Shown here piece by piece: positions 11,244 through 21,325 of a DNA stretch of 64,000 nucleotides (position 1 is the first letter of the stretch; each line of letters opens with the position of its first letter). The position numbers were made by a program, and so were the translations under genes. Source of the DNA: Typhlomys cinereus (taxonomy: Eukaryota > Chordata > Mammalia > Rodentia > Platacanthomyidae); assembly GCA_023101885.1 (NCBI GenBank), contig JALPQD010000396.1:1563339-1627338 (forward strand), read 5' to 3'. The notes beneath the pieces are model-generated. The model did not search any database, had not been told where the DNA came from, and saw only the letters and a program-made list of their open reading frames with translations.

Positions 11244-12449
11244 GACAGAGTTGCTAGGAAATATTTGACCTAGGGTATCATTCTTAGTAACTTCATCCTT
11301 TACATTTTACAACAATTGAATTAAGTAGTTTTGATGTCATTTTTGGTTGGTTATGCAATCATTAAATGTGTCTTGTAGATGCATAACAATAAAAAGTGGG
11401 ACTATAACAGAGTCTAAATCATTTCTTCCCTTGACTCTTCATTATTCTGCTTGGGCTCCAATCAAGTATCTCCCACCTTCTCCTCACTTCCCTGTTACCT
11501 TGTGGTCTGATTTCAAGTTTCTACCACTAACAGAAGGATTGATCACAAATTAAAATCCAACATTCACCACTCACCAAGATTGACACCTGGATGCTTATGC
11601 TTGGCAAGTGAGGTAGAATTATCTTTGGAAAGAAAGGAGAACAAACAGATGCACAGGGAATCAAGGTGAACATCAACACTTTGGACAGGAGACATTCCCA
11701 GAGAATGAGGACTCTACCAGAGCCACAGATGCTGTTTAAAAGCTAGGATCACTGACAGCCTTGGAAAGCACATCAGTAACTCTATGGCAATAATGTACTT
11801 CTACAAGGACAGCAGCATTTTCTACTTAGTATGACTCTCTCAGTGACAATAATGTGGTGGCATCAGAACTACTAATATAAACTCTAACTCCTCAACAGTG
11901 AGTCATTACTAACTTATGTTTTTTGTTATTGCTATTGTCAGACTGAAGGATTGAATTCAGAACCTTCTGCTCACTAGGCAAGAATTCTACCACTGAGCTA
12001 CACACCAACCAAACTTCTTTTCTCTTTTCAACCACATTTCTACATTTTAAGTCATGTGTGCATTTATGGTTGCTTTTGTGAGTTTCTAAAATTAAAACAT
12101 CTAATTATGTCTCTACTCAGCTATTAATGCTGAACCATTCACTGTGTAATATGCTGTCTGTTTTACATTTTGGAATTGTTTCAATTTCATTCTAAAACTG
12201 GTTTAATATTTATTTAAGTGTAAGATGTTTTTCAGTTACTTCTGCAATATCAATAGTTTGTTTAAATTAAAAGATTTTTTAAGGAAAAACTTAAGAGCAC
12301 AGGGTTTGAGGATTTTAGATTTTTTTGTCAGTGTGCTTTATTTTGTCTTGTTTTTTACTATACTGCAGAGAATTAAACGTGGCCTCATGCATGCTAGGCA
12401 AGCACTCTACTACTAAAACTGTTTCCCCAGCTAAGATGCCAACAACATC
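11244..12449. other. Intergenic with two ID-like SINE fragments
   Basis: Minus-strand ID-like pieces lie at about 11935-12012 (aggcaagaattctaccactg, then agctacac) and 12355-12435 (ctaggcaagcactctactac). The remainder is unrecognised AT-rich sequence. Confidence 0.5.
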
Positions 12450-12465
12450 AATGATAAGAATTCTT

Positions 12466-12727
12466 TTTTTTTTATGGCAAGCACTTTTTTTCTTTTTTTT
12501 TTTAATTATTATTATTTATTTAATTGTTCGTGTGTGTGTGTGTGTGTGTGTGTGGAACTATGGGCGAATTCAGGAACCACCATGGACCGCCTGCTCCGCC
12601 CTACCAGGACCAGAAATGCAGGCCGCCCCCGCTTCCGCCCGGCGTCTATACGTAGGGTCTAGGATTCCAACTCAGGACCTTCTGCCTACAAGGCAGAGGC
12701 TTAACCCCTGAGCCACTCTCCAGCCCC
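12466..12727 (-). mobile_element. Young B2-superfamily SINE (DIP-like)
   Basis: The reverse complement starts ggggctggagagtggctcag and has the GC-rich body (gacgccgggcggaagcgggg, then ggtcctggtagggcggag). It ends in a 24-bp CA/TG run (12531-12554) and an A-rich tail. Imperfect direct repeats aatgataagaattctt (12450) and aatgattaaaattctt (12728) flank it as a target-site duplication. The long CPs and THs in frames here are SINE noise, not a gene. Confidence 0.85.
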
Positions 12728-12743
12728 AATGATTAAAATTCTT

Positions 12744-13930
12744 AAATCAATAGTGTATTTCATGTTTGCAGAAACATAGAAGGGGTAGGACAGTGAATCT
12801 TAGTCCCCAGAATCCATATTATGTGTTTGTATGCAATGATTCACTGGTATAATGTCTGTTGTATACACTGAATAAATCCTTAAGAACCTCAAAAAACTTT
12901 TCAGCAGAAAGATCATAACAAAGATAGATTCAAATATAGACAGATAAACATAAAATTATGTTTCAAGGAATTACCTTGGTTTATGTCCTGTGCTGAATGT
13001 CATTCATGAAATATGATTATTTTAACTGTGGAATTTAACATGAGTCCTTGTGGTAACTTTAGTCATTTGGGCTAATATGCAGTGTAAGAACATGATGGAC
13101 ATATTCTCTCAGCCAAAAAAAAAAAACTTTATGAACCCATGTAATTTGGGTACAATATGTGAAAAGAAAGGAAGGGATAGAAAAGGATTTTAATTTCAAA
13201 GATATTATACATCATTTTTTATTATATATTTATTAATATATATCTTTCCTATCACTAAGAAGGAACAAGCATCTTCAAGGAGGAATGAGATGCCTGCTTA
13301 AGTGTACAGGGCCTTCACACCAGATCAATAGAGAAAGGAGTGTCATTCATGGAGGAAGAGGGACCGAGGTCATAACCAGTTTGCTCTCTAATTAAACTGA
13401 ACTTATAATCAAAGCATCTATCAGTTCCCTCTTAAAACTGATGTTCCAGTTCATCAAATGCATTAACTAATGGTCTTAGTTTCAGCAAGAGAAATAGACA
13501 AACTAACATGTGTGAGAGTGCAAGCACACGTGTGTATACGTGTGGGTGTGTGCGCATTCACTAAGAAATAACTGCTGACAAGAAACTTGTCTTGAAGAAC
13601 ATCCCCAGAATTAAATGATCAACTAAAAAAATTATTTCTGAGATGTGACCTTCAGTGAGTGAAAGAAAACAGGACAGACACATGACCTACTCAGTAAATT
13701 CTATGCATCCAAAAGAAAAAAAGCAGATGGAAGGTTAAATCTGTCTCTTTCCAGAAGGAAGCATATGCCTTAGTGTTCAGGACATAATCCATGTTATCCT
13801 GCATGATGAGGCAACTTTCAGACAAGTTCAGTAAATAGCAGATGTACACACTGCTGACCTCTCCTGAGTAAACAGGAATAGTTTGAAAATGTGGAAAAGC
13901 TTGTGAAGGGAAAGCGTGGAAGTCTCTCTA
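12744..13930. other. Intergenic, nothing recognised
   Basis: AT-rich sequence between two SINE insertions. It includes a short GT/CA-like stretch near 13510-13555. No repeat family or gene was identified. Confidence 0.5.
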
Positions 13931-13943
13931 AAAATAAAATGGA

Positions 13944-14156
13944 GGGGCTGGAGAGGTGGCTCAGGGGTTAAGCCTCCGCCTTGCAGGCGGAAGGTCCTGA
14001 GTTTGGATCCCAGATCCCACATATAGACGCCGGGCGGAAGCGGGGGCGGCCTGCGCTTCTGGTCCTGGTAGGGCGGAGCCTGTGAATCCCAGGGCAGAAG
14101 GAGGTGGAGGCGTCCATGGTGGTTCGCGAATTTGTCCGTGGTTCTACACATACACA

Positions 14157-14197
<41 letters not shown>

Positions 14198-14288
14198 ACA
14201 GAGAGACACACACGCGTGCACGCACATACACATGCATATGCACACAGTTGAATAAATAATAATAATAATAAAATTTTTTTAAAAATTT
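13944..14288 (+). mobile_element. Young full-length B2-superfamily SINE (DIP-like) with TSD
   Basis: The cleanest copy in the window: head ggggctggagaggtggctca, a B-box region around gagtttggatcc, a GC-rich body with gacgccgggcggaagc, a (CA)n run at 14159-14200 and an AATAAT-type A-rich tail. A perfect 13-bp target-site duplication aaaataaaatgga flanks it at 13931-13943 and 14289-14301. Perfect repeats and intact Pol III boxes suggest recent insertion. Confidence 0.9.
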
Positions 14289-14301
14289 AAAATAAAATGG
14301 A

Positions 14302-15744
14302 AATCAGATATCAGTTCAGAAGAAACCACAACAAAGCATGACTTTTGTCAAAGTTATCTGCAAATTGGAAACACAAGAATCGCTTACTATGAGATGATGT
14401 AGAAAAATAAGTAATAATACACCTCTGTGAGGTCAAATAGAAAGTAGGTAAAGCTAAAGCTTTAATTATTTTTCTCTACTATTCCTATTTTTGACTATTT
14501 TTAAGTTACTCTCATTATTTTCCCAGTAGGAAATAATTATTGCAAGGACTAAATAAGATTAGGAAAGACTAGAGTCAGAAAAAAGTGTTTCCTTTAAATG
14601 AAACTAAGAGGAACTGCAAGTGCAATAAGGTTCAACCTCTTGGGTACCACGGAAGCCAGTACCACAGCTGTTGCTGAGCATCTAAAAGGTCCAGATGCAA
14701 CAGCTACATAAGTACTCAAATGTAAGAAAACTCATCTCAAGTTAACAAATGCTTAATAGAAAGTAATTCCCACCTCTGTGAATGTGGCTCCAGGCACAAA
14801 AGAACAGGCCTATTTTTATTATTAGAAGATGTATCTCTTTATTGCGTAAATGATTAAAAATAAGAAAACTTACCTTTCAAACTTTTAAAAATGCAAGTAT
14901 CCCCATTAAACTAACTTCTAGGGTTCAAGTAATATTGCCAAGTAATAAAATCCTAGAGAGAGAATTTAAGGAAATGGTGTTTAAAATATTAATTTGAAGA
15001 AAAAGCAATATAATGAGAATATTCATAACACATTTACTTTTTACATCAGGGTTTCTCAGCCAGTGTGTCAAAGCACACAGCTGGGCTTTATGTGGATTAT
15101 AGGGTAGAGAGGTATTGAGCCTGAGCCCTCTTGATATGTATGGTCTTTATCTCCCTGGCCTTCCTTGCCTTTCTGCCTGCCCCAGAGGCCATAAAAGTGT
15201 AATAATTTGAACTGCGCATAATAATGTGGAAAATACAAACAAGCTTTAATCAAGCAAAATCACAGCATAATAAACAGTTTTCCAATGAAATCTAAATCAA
15301 GACCACAGAACCCATTTCTTGCTTTTACAGTACTTTCTTCAAAACACCTGTCTTCCACAATTTAGGTTTGCACGTTTTAGAGAAAATCACATTCTCTATT
15401 GCTAGATTTTTTTGTCTTTCAGAAGAATTCAAACTAAATATCAGCAAAATATCTCCATGAATATATCAACATACATGATCTCTTAATTTTTCTTTCATTG
15501 GTATATTTTCATGGTCATATCTTGAGTGAAACTTTAGTGCATTATTTGGAGTATATTTTGTTTCTTTTTCAGTATAGTCAGCTAAGAAATACACCTTCAC
15601 TCTCTAATTGCTATATTGGGATATTTAAATATAGGAATAACATGGATCTTTAGAAATAAGAGTTCTTGACCGAACAATACTCAACTTATTAAATATTACA
15701 TTTTTCTATTTTCTAGTACTTTAGGTGTTTTTTCCATCTGACTT
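14302..15744. other. Intergenic, nothing recognised
   Basis: AT-rich unique-looking sequence. A weak block at 15049-15100 (agggtttctcagccagtgtg) could be a MER5/Charlie remnant, but it is too short to call. Confidence 0.45.
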
Positions 15745-16238
15745 TTAAGTGTGTGTGTGTGCATATGTGTGTGTGTGTGTGTGTGTGTGTGTTTCAGAAG
15801 GCACTATGTCTCCTTGTGAAGGACCAAGGGTGACTTTGGGAATGATCCCGGAGTTTCTGCCTCCTTTTTGCTTCACTATGGGATTTCATAAGCTCTTCCC
15901 TCCAGGGCCAGAAGTGCAGATTGCCACCTATTTCCACCTGACATTTTTTTTTTTTTGTCCTTAGATTTTTGCTCTTTTTTATTTATTTTTTATTTTCTAC
16001 TTTTTTAAACATTTTTTATTATTATTTCTGCTCATACAAACTTAATAAGTCCACCTAACATTTTTACGAGGGAACTTTTCGCAACTCTTTGGGATTTCCC
16101 AGCCTCTCTACCAGGGCCAAAAGCACAGGCCTCCACCATTTCTGCCTGGTGTTTTTACATGGAACTTGGAATCTGAAATCAGGAGATCTTCTGCTTGCCA
16201 GGCAGAATCTTAATCCTTGAACCATCTCTCCAGCCCCC
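15745..16238 (-). mobile_element. Nested SINE / L1 3'-end / SINE cluster
   Basis: Three pieces in minus orientation. A (TG)n run and B2-like SINE body occupy 15745-15945. An L1 3'-end block at about 15950-16049 has agcagaaataataataaaa as its minus-strand tail after ttaagtttgtatg. Further SINE body and head run to the start at 16238, complement of ggggctggagagatgg. A direct repeat tccacctgacattttt (about 15935) and tccacctaacattttt (about 16049) flanks the L1 piece, as expected if the L1 inserted into the older SINE. Confidence 0.65.
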
Positions 16239-16821
16239 ACTGACTTTTAAAAACTGTTTATAGTCAATGAAGCACAATTATCTGAGTAATATAGTATACA
16301 AAGCTTAACATCTTGGCTTCTAAAAAAATGAAAATTTCTTTGCAATACCTGAGTCATTTCAAATTCTGCTAACTCTAAGCATTTATATTTGCTCCTGGTT
16401 TTATGATCAGTCCTTGAAAAAAGTGTTTTCTAAATGTTCATTGCTACCATCCGTACATCCAGCATCAACACTGCAATGAAGCTGCTCCTGTTTCTACTTT
16501 TAGCCCTTTTTTTCTCTCATTGCCACTAACATGCACATTTTTCTTTTCATTTTGTTGGCTCTCTTTCAATTGTGTATTTTTTGAAAACCTGGTACAGATG
16601 TTACTTCATGTTATTTAACAGCTTACTGAGTTCAGACAATAGAAGTACATTGTTATGCTAAAATTAGAGTTATTTATGGAAACCAATAGACACAATTGTT
16701 TTTCCCACCCAGACAGATATATAGTCAAGAAACACAGCACACATTTACTGGCCTTGACTCAACTCTTCTCACTTATTAATTCATACTCATTAGTGAATCA
16801 TAAAGACTTTTTTGTTTTGTT

Positions 16822-16995
16822 TTGTTGTTCATGTATGCATATAAAAATACACTTGAGTGTGTATGATTGGATTTTTCTACCTCCTTATTGTTTTGCTCTG
16901 AGGTTTTCCAGGCTCTACTTTCGAGGACCTGGCATTTGTATGTGTGGTCTATGGATCGGAATTCAGGTCCTTTTGCTAGTAAGGTAAAGGTAGAG
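16822..16995 (-). mobile_element. B2-type SINE, partial
   Basis: The body ttgttttgctctgaggtttt and the complement of the B box (gatcggaattcaggtcc) match the minus-strand SINE copies at 20587 and 47970. The tRNA head is largely missing. Confidence 0.65.
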
Positions 16996-19125
16996 TTTTG
17001 TTTTGTTCAACTTTAAAAAACTAGAGTAAAAGTATTGGCTATTCTTTTGTTCTCTTTATCATCTTTGGCCTCCAAGCTTTGGTTATTACACACTCGGAAG
17101 GACATTTTAATTGGTCTTGAAGATGGAGCAATGACTTTTATATGGCATTCAGATAAGACGTTGACAAAAATACACGTTTTTAATTAGAGAAACAAAGAAG
17201 CACCAAACTAGAAATCAAATGTCCTGACTCTTCTATATATAAACACTGTTGGATTCATTTTTCACTTTAATTTGTAGTTTCCTAAAAACCTTATAGTTTG
17301 TGAAAAATGACAGACATCCTACCAAATGAGCTTAAAAAACAGAAAGAAAATTATTTTCTAATATCATAGAGAAGTAAAGAGTTCATAGAACTTGACCCAG
17401 GGCTACAAAAATTCCATCGAGAGCTATCTGTCTGCTATTTCCATGTAATATCTGAGATCTCAGGAGCCAGCCCTGACTCACAGTCTACCAAGGAGTCACC
17501 CCAGCAAAATGAGTCCATCTTGTCCAATAGCAACAAAAATGTTCTGAATTTGCTGGTCATTGGGCTGCTAAAGCATTTCAGGAAAGCCTTTCCAATTATA
17601 ATATTTATTATTCCACTAATACTTGAGACATCAGGAAAATTACAAAACTAATGTGGCTAACTTGTTTCTATAAGCTCTTAGAATAATACTAACACTGCCA
17701 ACTTCAATTGTTCACTTAACAAGTATTTCAGCATTTGTGGAGAATCAGGCATATTTGCTTCATATAATTTAAAACTTCTAGTTCAAATGAATAACACCAC
17801 TCACCATCAAAATTGTTTGTAATTGCTGGCTAGCAAATAACTGGTTCATTAAGATTTTAAAATTCAAACGTTAATAATTAAGTTACATCATGACACTCCA
17901 ATCAATACTTAGACAATATTAATGTAATATACTTCCTACATTCAATGCTTCATCACCTTTTGTCTACATTAGAATTGTAGAACTTAACTGGTATCTCTTC
18001 TGCCTCCTTTCAATCTATTATCCTCTGTACAACTGAGAGAGCTTTAAGGAACAAAAGACTATTTAATCTCTTATTTACAACTCTTCCATTGCTTCAAGTA
18101 ATATCTGGACTAAAATCAAATGTTTATCTTGATTGACATGGATTTGCCATATCCGCAACCCCATTTTTTCACTGACATTGAGACTGCTAATTCCCTGAGC
18201 TCTGACATTCATTTTGTGGGCCTATAAATTTCTACTGAGATACAGATGCGTTGCTACCTGGAAGAAGAAAAGAAAAGCAATTGGTACCAAAAGATTGCTA
18301 CTTGACCAATTGAGTGTAATATAGAATACAACACTGCTACCCGATATGCAGTGCCCAGGATCCCGACTTTTCCTTCACCAATGAATCACTGAAGCCCCCT
18401 GTACTACTCAACACAAATAACTTCCAGCTTATATTTGTTGAGTAAATTTACAATTGGGGAAAGGTAGGACTTGGGTTCTAACCTGAGCATAGCATTTAAA
18501 AAGAGAGGAAGAACAGCCAGGTCACCATTTCTCAGCTGCAGTATTTCTCAAATGCAGATGTTTCTGGCATTTGCCCCACAGTCAGAATCCAATGGTAATA
18601 TGTATGAGCCAAAGAATATTATGTGATTAAATAAAATCTCATGAACTACAAGTAAAAGTGTCTACAGAAGACAAAGGCAAACAACAAATAAATTCATTGA
18701 GATTATTCATGATGCCCTCCAAAACTAAGAAAAATCCGGGCAACTGCTCTTAATCAACATGCTTACTTGGTCTAACATTTAGCATCTACATTAAAATTCA
18801 CAGGAGCCTAAAACACCTAAATAATTGGTTAATTTTTATTGATTGAATGTGTTAAAAGAGAAAAAAAGATTGGATTATCAAGAGAGATTTACTTTGCTAT
18901 GTGTTGCTTGTTTGATCAACTGATTATGTCATCTCTCCTTCAAAGTGTTCCAGGCATGTGAATCAAGGCAGAAACACAGAATTTTCCACTTCAGTAATGA
19001 AAATTAATTATCATAAGAAAAAAAGAAAGGACTGGAATAATTTCAAAATTTGCCAATAGCATTTCAGGTTAATTCCAAAGTGTCTGGCAGTCTTCAAGCC
19101 AAAGCTACAAACCATTCATTACAGA
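16996..19125. other. Intergenic with a probable L2 remnant
   Basis: The stretch near 18060-18210 (caactcttccattgcttcaa, then aaatcaaatgtttatc) has the layout of an ancient L2 3' region in plus orientation; this is a weak call. The rest is unrecognised. Confidence 0.3.
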
Positions 19126-19320
19126 AAATGACCAGGGAGATGGCTCAGTCACTAAAGGCACTTGAGCAGAAACCAGATAATCTGAGTTCAGTTCCACACG
19201 GTAGAAAGAGAGAACTAACTTTTAACCATTGTTTTCTGACTTCTATGTGTATGCTATTTGATACCATCCTTTATACATACAAACTAAATAAAGAAAATAC
19301 TTTAAACAATAACAGAAACG
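19126..19320 (+). mobile_element. B2-like SINE (classical type)
   Basis: Head accagggagatggctcagtc, B-box-like tctgagttcagttcc, and a tail with aaataaagaaaatac. It lacks the GC-rich body of the young family, so it is nearer to classical B2. Confidence 0.65.
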
Positions 19321-19416
19321 TGATCTACTATTAAGCTAGTCGAATACTCATGATGAGCTTCAGAAATAATTGTTTGGGGAGTCTCATATTTACTATACAT
19401 GCATACTGCATTCTCT

Positions 19417-19572
19417 TGATTATTAGGTAACACTTAATCACTCATCCAAAACAAGTAATTCACTTAAATATACCTTGGGAAGGGAGAAAGGGATGTTCCC
19501 TAATAGAATAATAGATTCATTCAGGCATATGTTAAGGTTAAGAAAAAACATTCAAATAAAAACTGAAAGCCA
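19417..19572 (+). repeat. Local duplication, copy 1
   Basis: Starts tgattattaggtaacactta and ends aaaactgaaagcca. A second copy in the same orientation lies at 20428-20581, with a few small indels and scattered substitutions. Copy 1 is in plain flanking sequence, so it is probably the source. Confidence 0.85.
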
Positions 19573-20341
19573 CTTGAATGGAGTCCTATGAAATCTCCAT
19601 AATTGTGCAATTATCTTTCGAGGTGAGGAACGCTATAAATATGCCCATCATGCATTAGCACTGTGTTTACTTAATGACACTACTTTGCTCAAGATCTTGA
19701 ATTATAAACCAGCCTCATGAAAAGTTTATCAGCTGCAACATTCCAAAATAAGAAGTTACTTTCCTAATAGATCAGGCTAATGTTTCTAGTGTGTGTGTGA
19801 TACATAAGTAGGAAAATCTATGAAATATGGACCCTGTTCAGGTAATGTCATAAAAGATGAAGGTATTCTGAATGTATCATTATACTTAAGATTAGGTTTA
19901 TTCATTAATGCTCTTTCAACTATCTGTACTGAAGACCTTACTAGAATCTACTTTATACTTATAGAGAAATATTTCAAGACCTACCTCAAGACCATTATTT
20001 GTCTTGAGAATAGAGATTTGAAAGAATAAATTGTCAAATTATGTCAGAGAGAAACATTGTTCCTCACATTCAGCCTTTTAGATAATGGAAAATGTCCAAC
20101 CTCTAAGTAGCTACTCTTTATCTTATTGTTTCAAAACAGAGTGCCCTGATTCTACTAAGTAGAGCAGAGTTGATGAAAGCCTTATAAATGAATAGTTCTA
20201 TCCTTCCTGGAACCGAAATAAATAAACTCTTCTTAATATCTGGGGATGTCTCACATAATAAATAAATAATACAGGATTGCTTCTGGGGCTACTGTACTAC
20301 ATAGAGCTACTTGCTCTTTGAAATTACTCAAGAGAAGCATC

Positions 20342-20343
<2 letters not shown>

Positions 20344-20387
<44 letters not shown>

Positions 20388-20784
20388 AGAGAGAGAGATT
20401 ATAAGCAAGCACTTGAGTGTATGTGTCTGATTATTAGGTAACACTTAATCACCCATCCAAAACACTTAATTGTAGAACCCTTGGGAAGGGAGGAAGGAAG
20501 GATGTTTCATAATAGAATAATAGATTCCTTCAGGCATATGTTTAAGTTAAGAAAAAACGTTCAAATAAAAACTGAAAGCCAAGGATCACATTGGGAATCA
20601 TCCCATATTGCCCCAATTTCTTATTGCTTTGCTCTGGGATTTCTCAGACGTTGCCTTCCAGAGTCAGAATTACAGACTTCCACCATTTCCACCCGGCATT
20701 TTCATGTGGGACCTGGGAAGCCAAACTCAGGGCATTTTGCTTGCAAGGCAAAGGCCTGAGCCCTTGAGCCATCTCCTCAGCCCT
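20344..20784 (-). mobile_element. B2-type SINE split by a duplicated segment
   Basis: Minus-strand SINE with a 41-bp (TG)n tail run at 20344-20384, body 20582-20700 and tRNA head ending at 20784 (complement of ggctgaggagatggctcaag). The 154-bp block at 20428-20581 is not part of the family consensus, as judged from the copy at 47970-48240. Confidence 0.75.
20428..20581 (+). repeat. Local duplication, copy 2, inside a SINE
   Basis: Second copy of 19417-19572. It begins and ends at the same bases as copy 1 and is bracketed by SINE sequence: the (TG)n tail region at 20344-20427 on one side and the SINE body starting aggatcacattgggaatc on the other. See the finding on this pair. Confidence 0.85.
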
Positions 20785-20885
20785 GTTTTATAGTCTTATG
20801 CATACTTTTTCTACAATTTGATTGTCCTTTTCTTATTGTCAGTATATTGGTAGGCTAGTGTTCATTGTTAAACTTTTTGGTGTTG

Positions 20886-21009
20886 CATTAAAGGATGCTC
20901 CGGGGATGGGCAGGGGAGGCACTGAGGGCTGGGGAGGAAGGGTGGGAGGTTGGAGGGAGGGAGGGGACCAGTGTACCTGTTAAGTTTGTATGAGTGGAAA
21001 TAAAAAAAA
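20886..21009 (+). mobile_element. Very short L1 3'-end insertion (about 124 bp) with TSD
   Basis: Holds only the last part of the family-A L1 3' UTR: attaaaggatgctccgggga, the polypurine block, tgtacctgttaagtttgtat and an A tail. Flanking repeats aaactttttggtgttg (20870) and aaacttttggtgttg (21010) differ by one base in a T run and mark the target site. Confidence 0.85.
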
Positions 21010-21039
21010 AAACTTTTGGTGTTGGTTAGTGCTTTCAAT

Positions 21040-21325
21040 TTGACAGAACCTAGAATCACCTAGGAGACAAGTCTCTGAGCATACATGCAAAGATATCATG
21101 GTTAGGTTATTGAGGTAGGAAGACCTGTTTTCTATGGGTGGTACCATTTCACTGGGCTCTTTTTATGGTCTTTTATTGTATAAATGGAGAAAGCTAGCTA
21201 AGTACATCTGGACTGTGTATGCAATATGGCTACCTGCTTCAAGCTCCTGTCACTTGACTTCCCCAGCATTATGTACTGTCAGCACATTTTATCACAGTGA
21301 CAGGAAGTGGGAAAAAAGCCTAAAC
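21040..21325 (+). mobile_element. URR1-like hAT fragment
   Basis: caatttgacagaacctagaa, tcacctaggaga and later gtataaatggagaaag, ending near atcacagtgacaggaa, follow the order of URR1-type elements. It is diverged and without coding capacity. Confidence 0.4.

Noticed and set aside
12325..12711. Cysteine/valine-rich small proteins (also at 13828-14243, 47959, 60747)
   Set aside because: They run through TG/CA microsatellites and SINE bodies. The same peptide patterns recur at every SINE copy.
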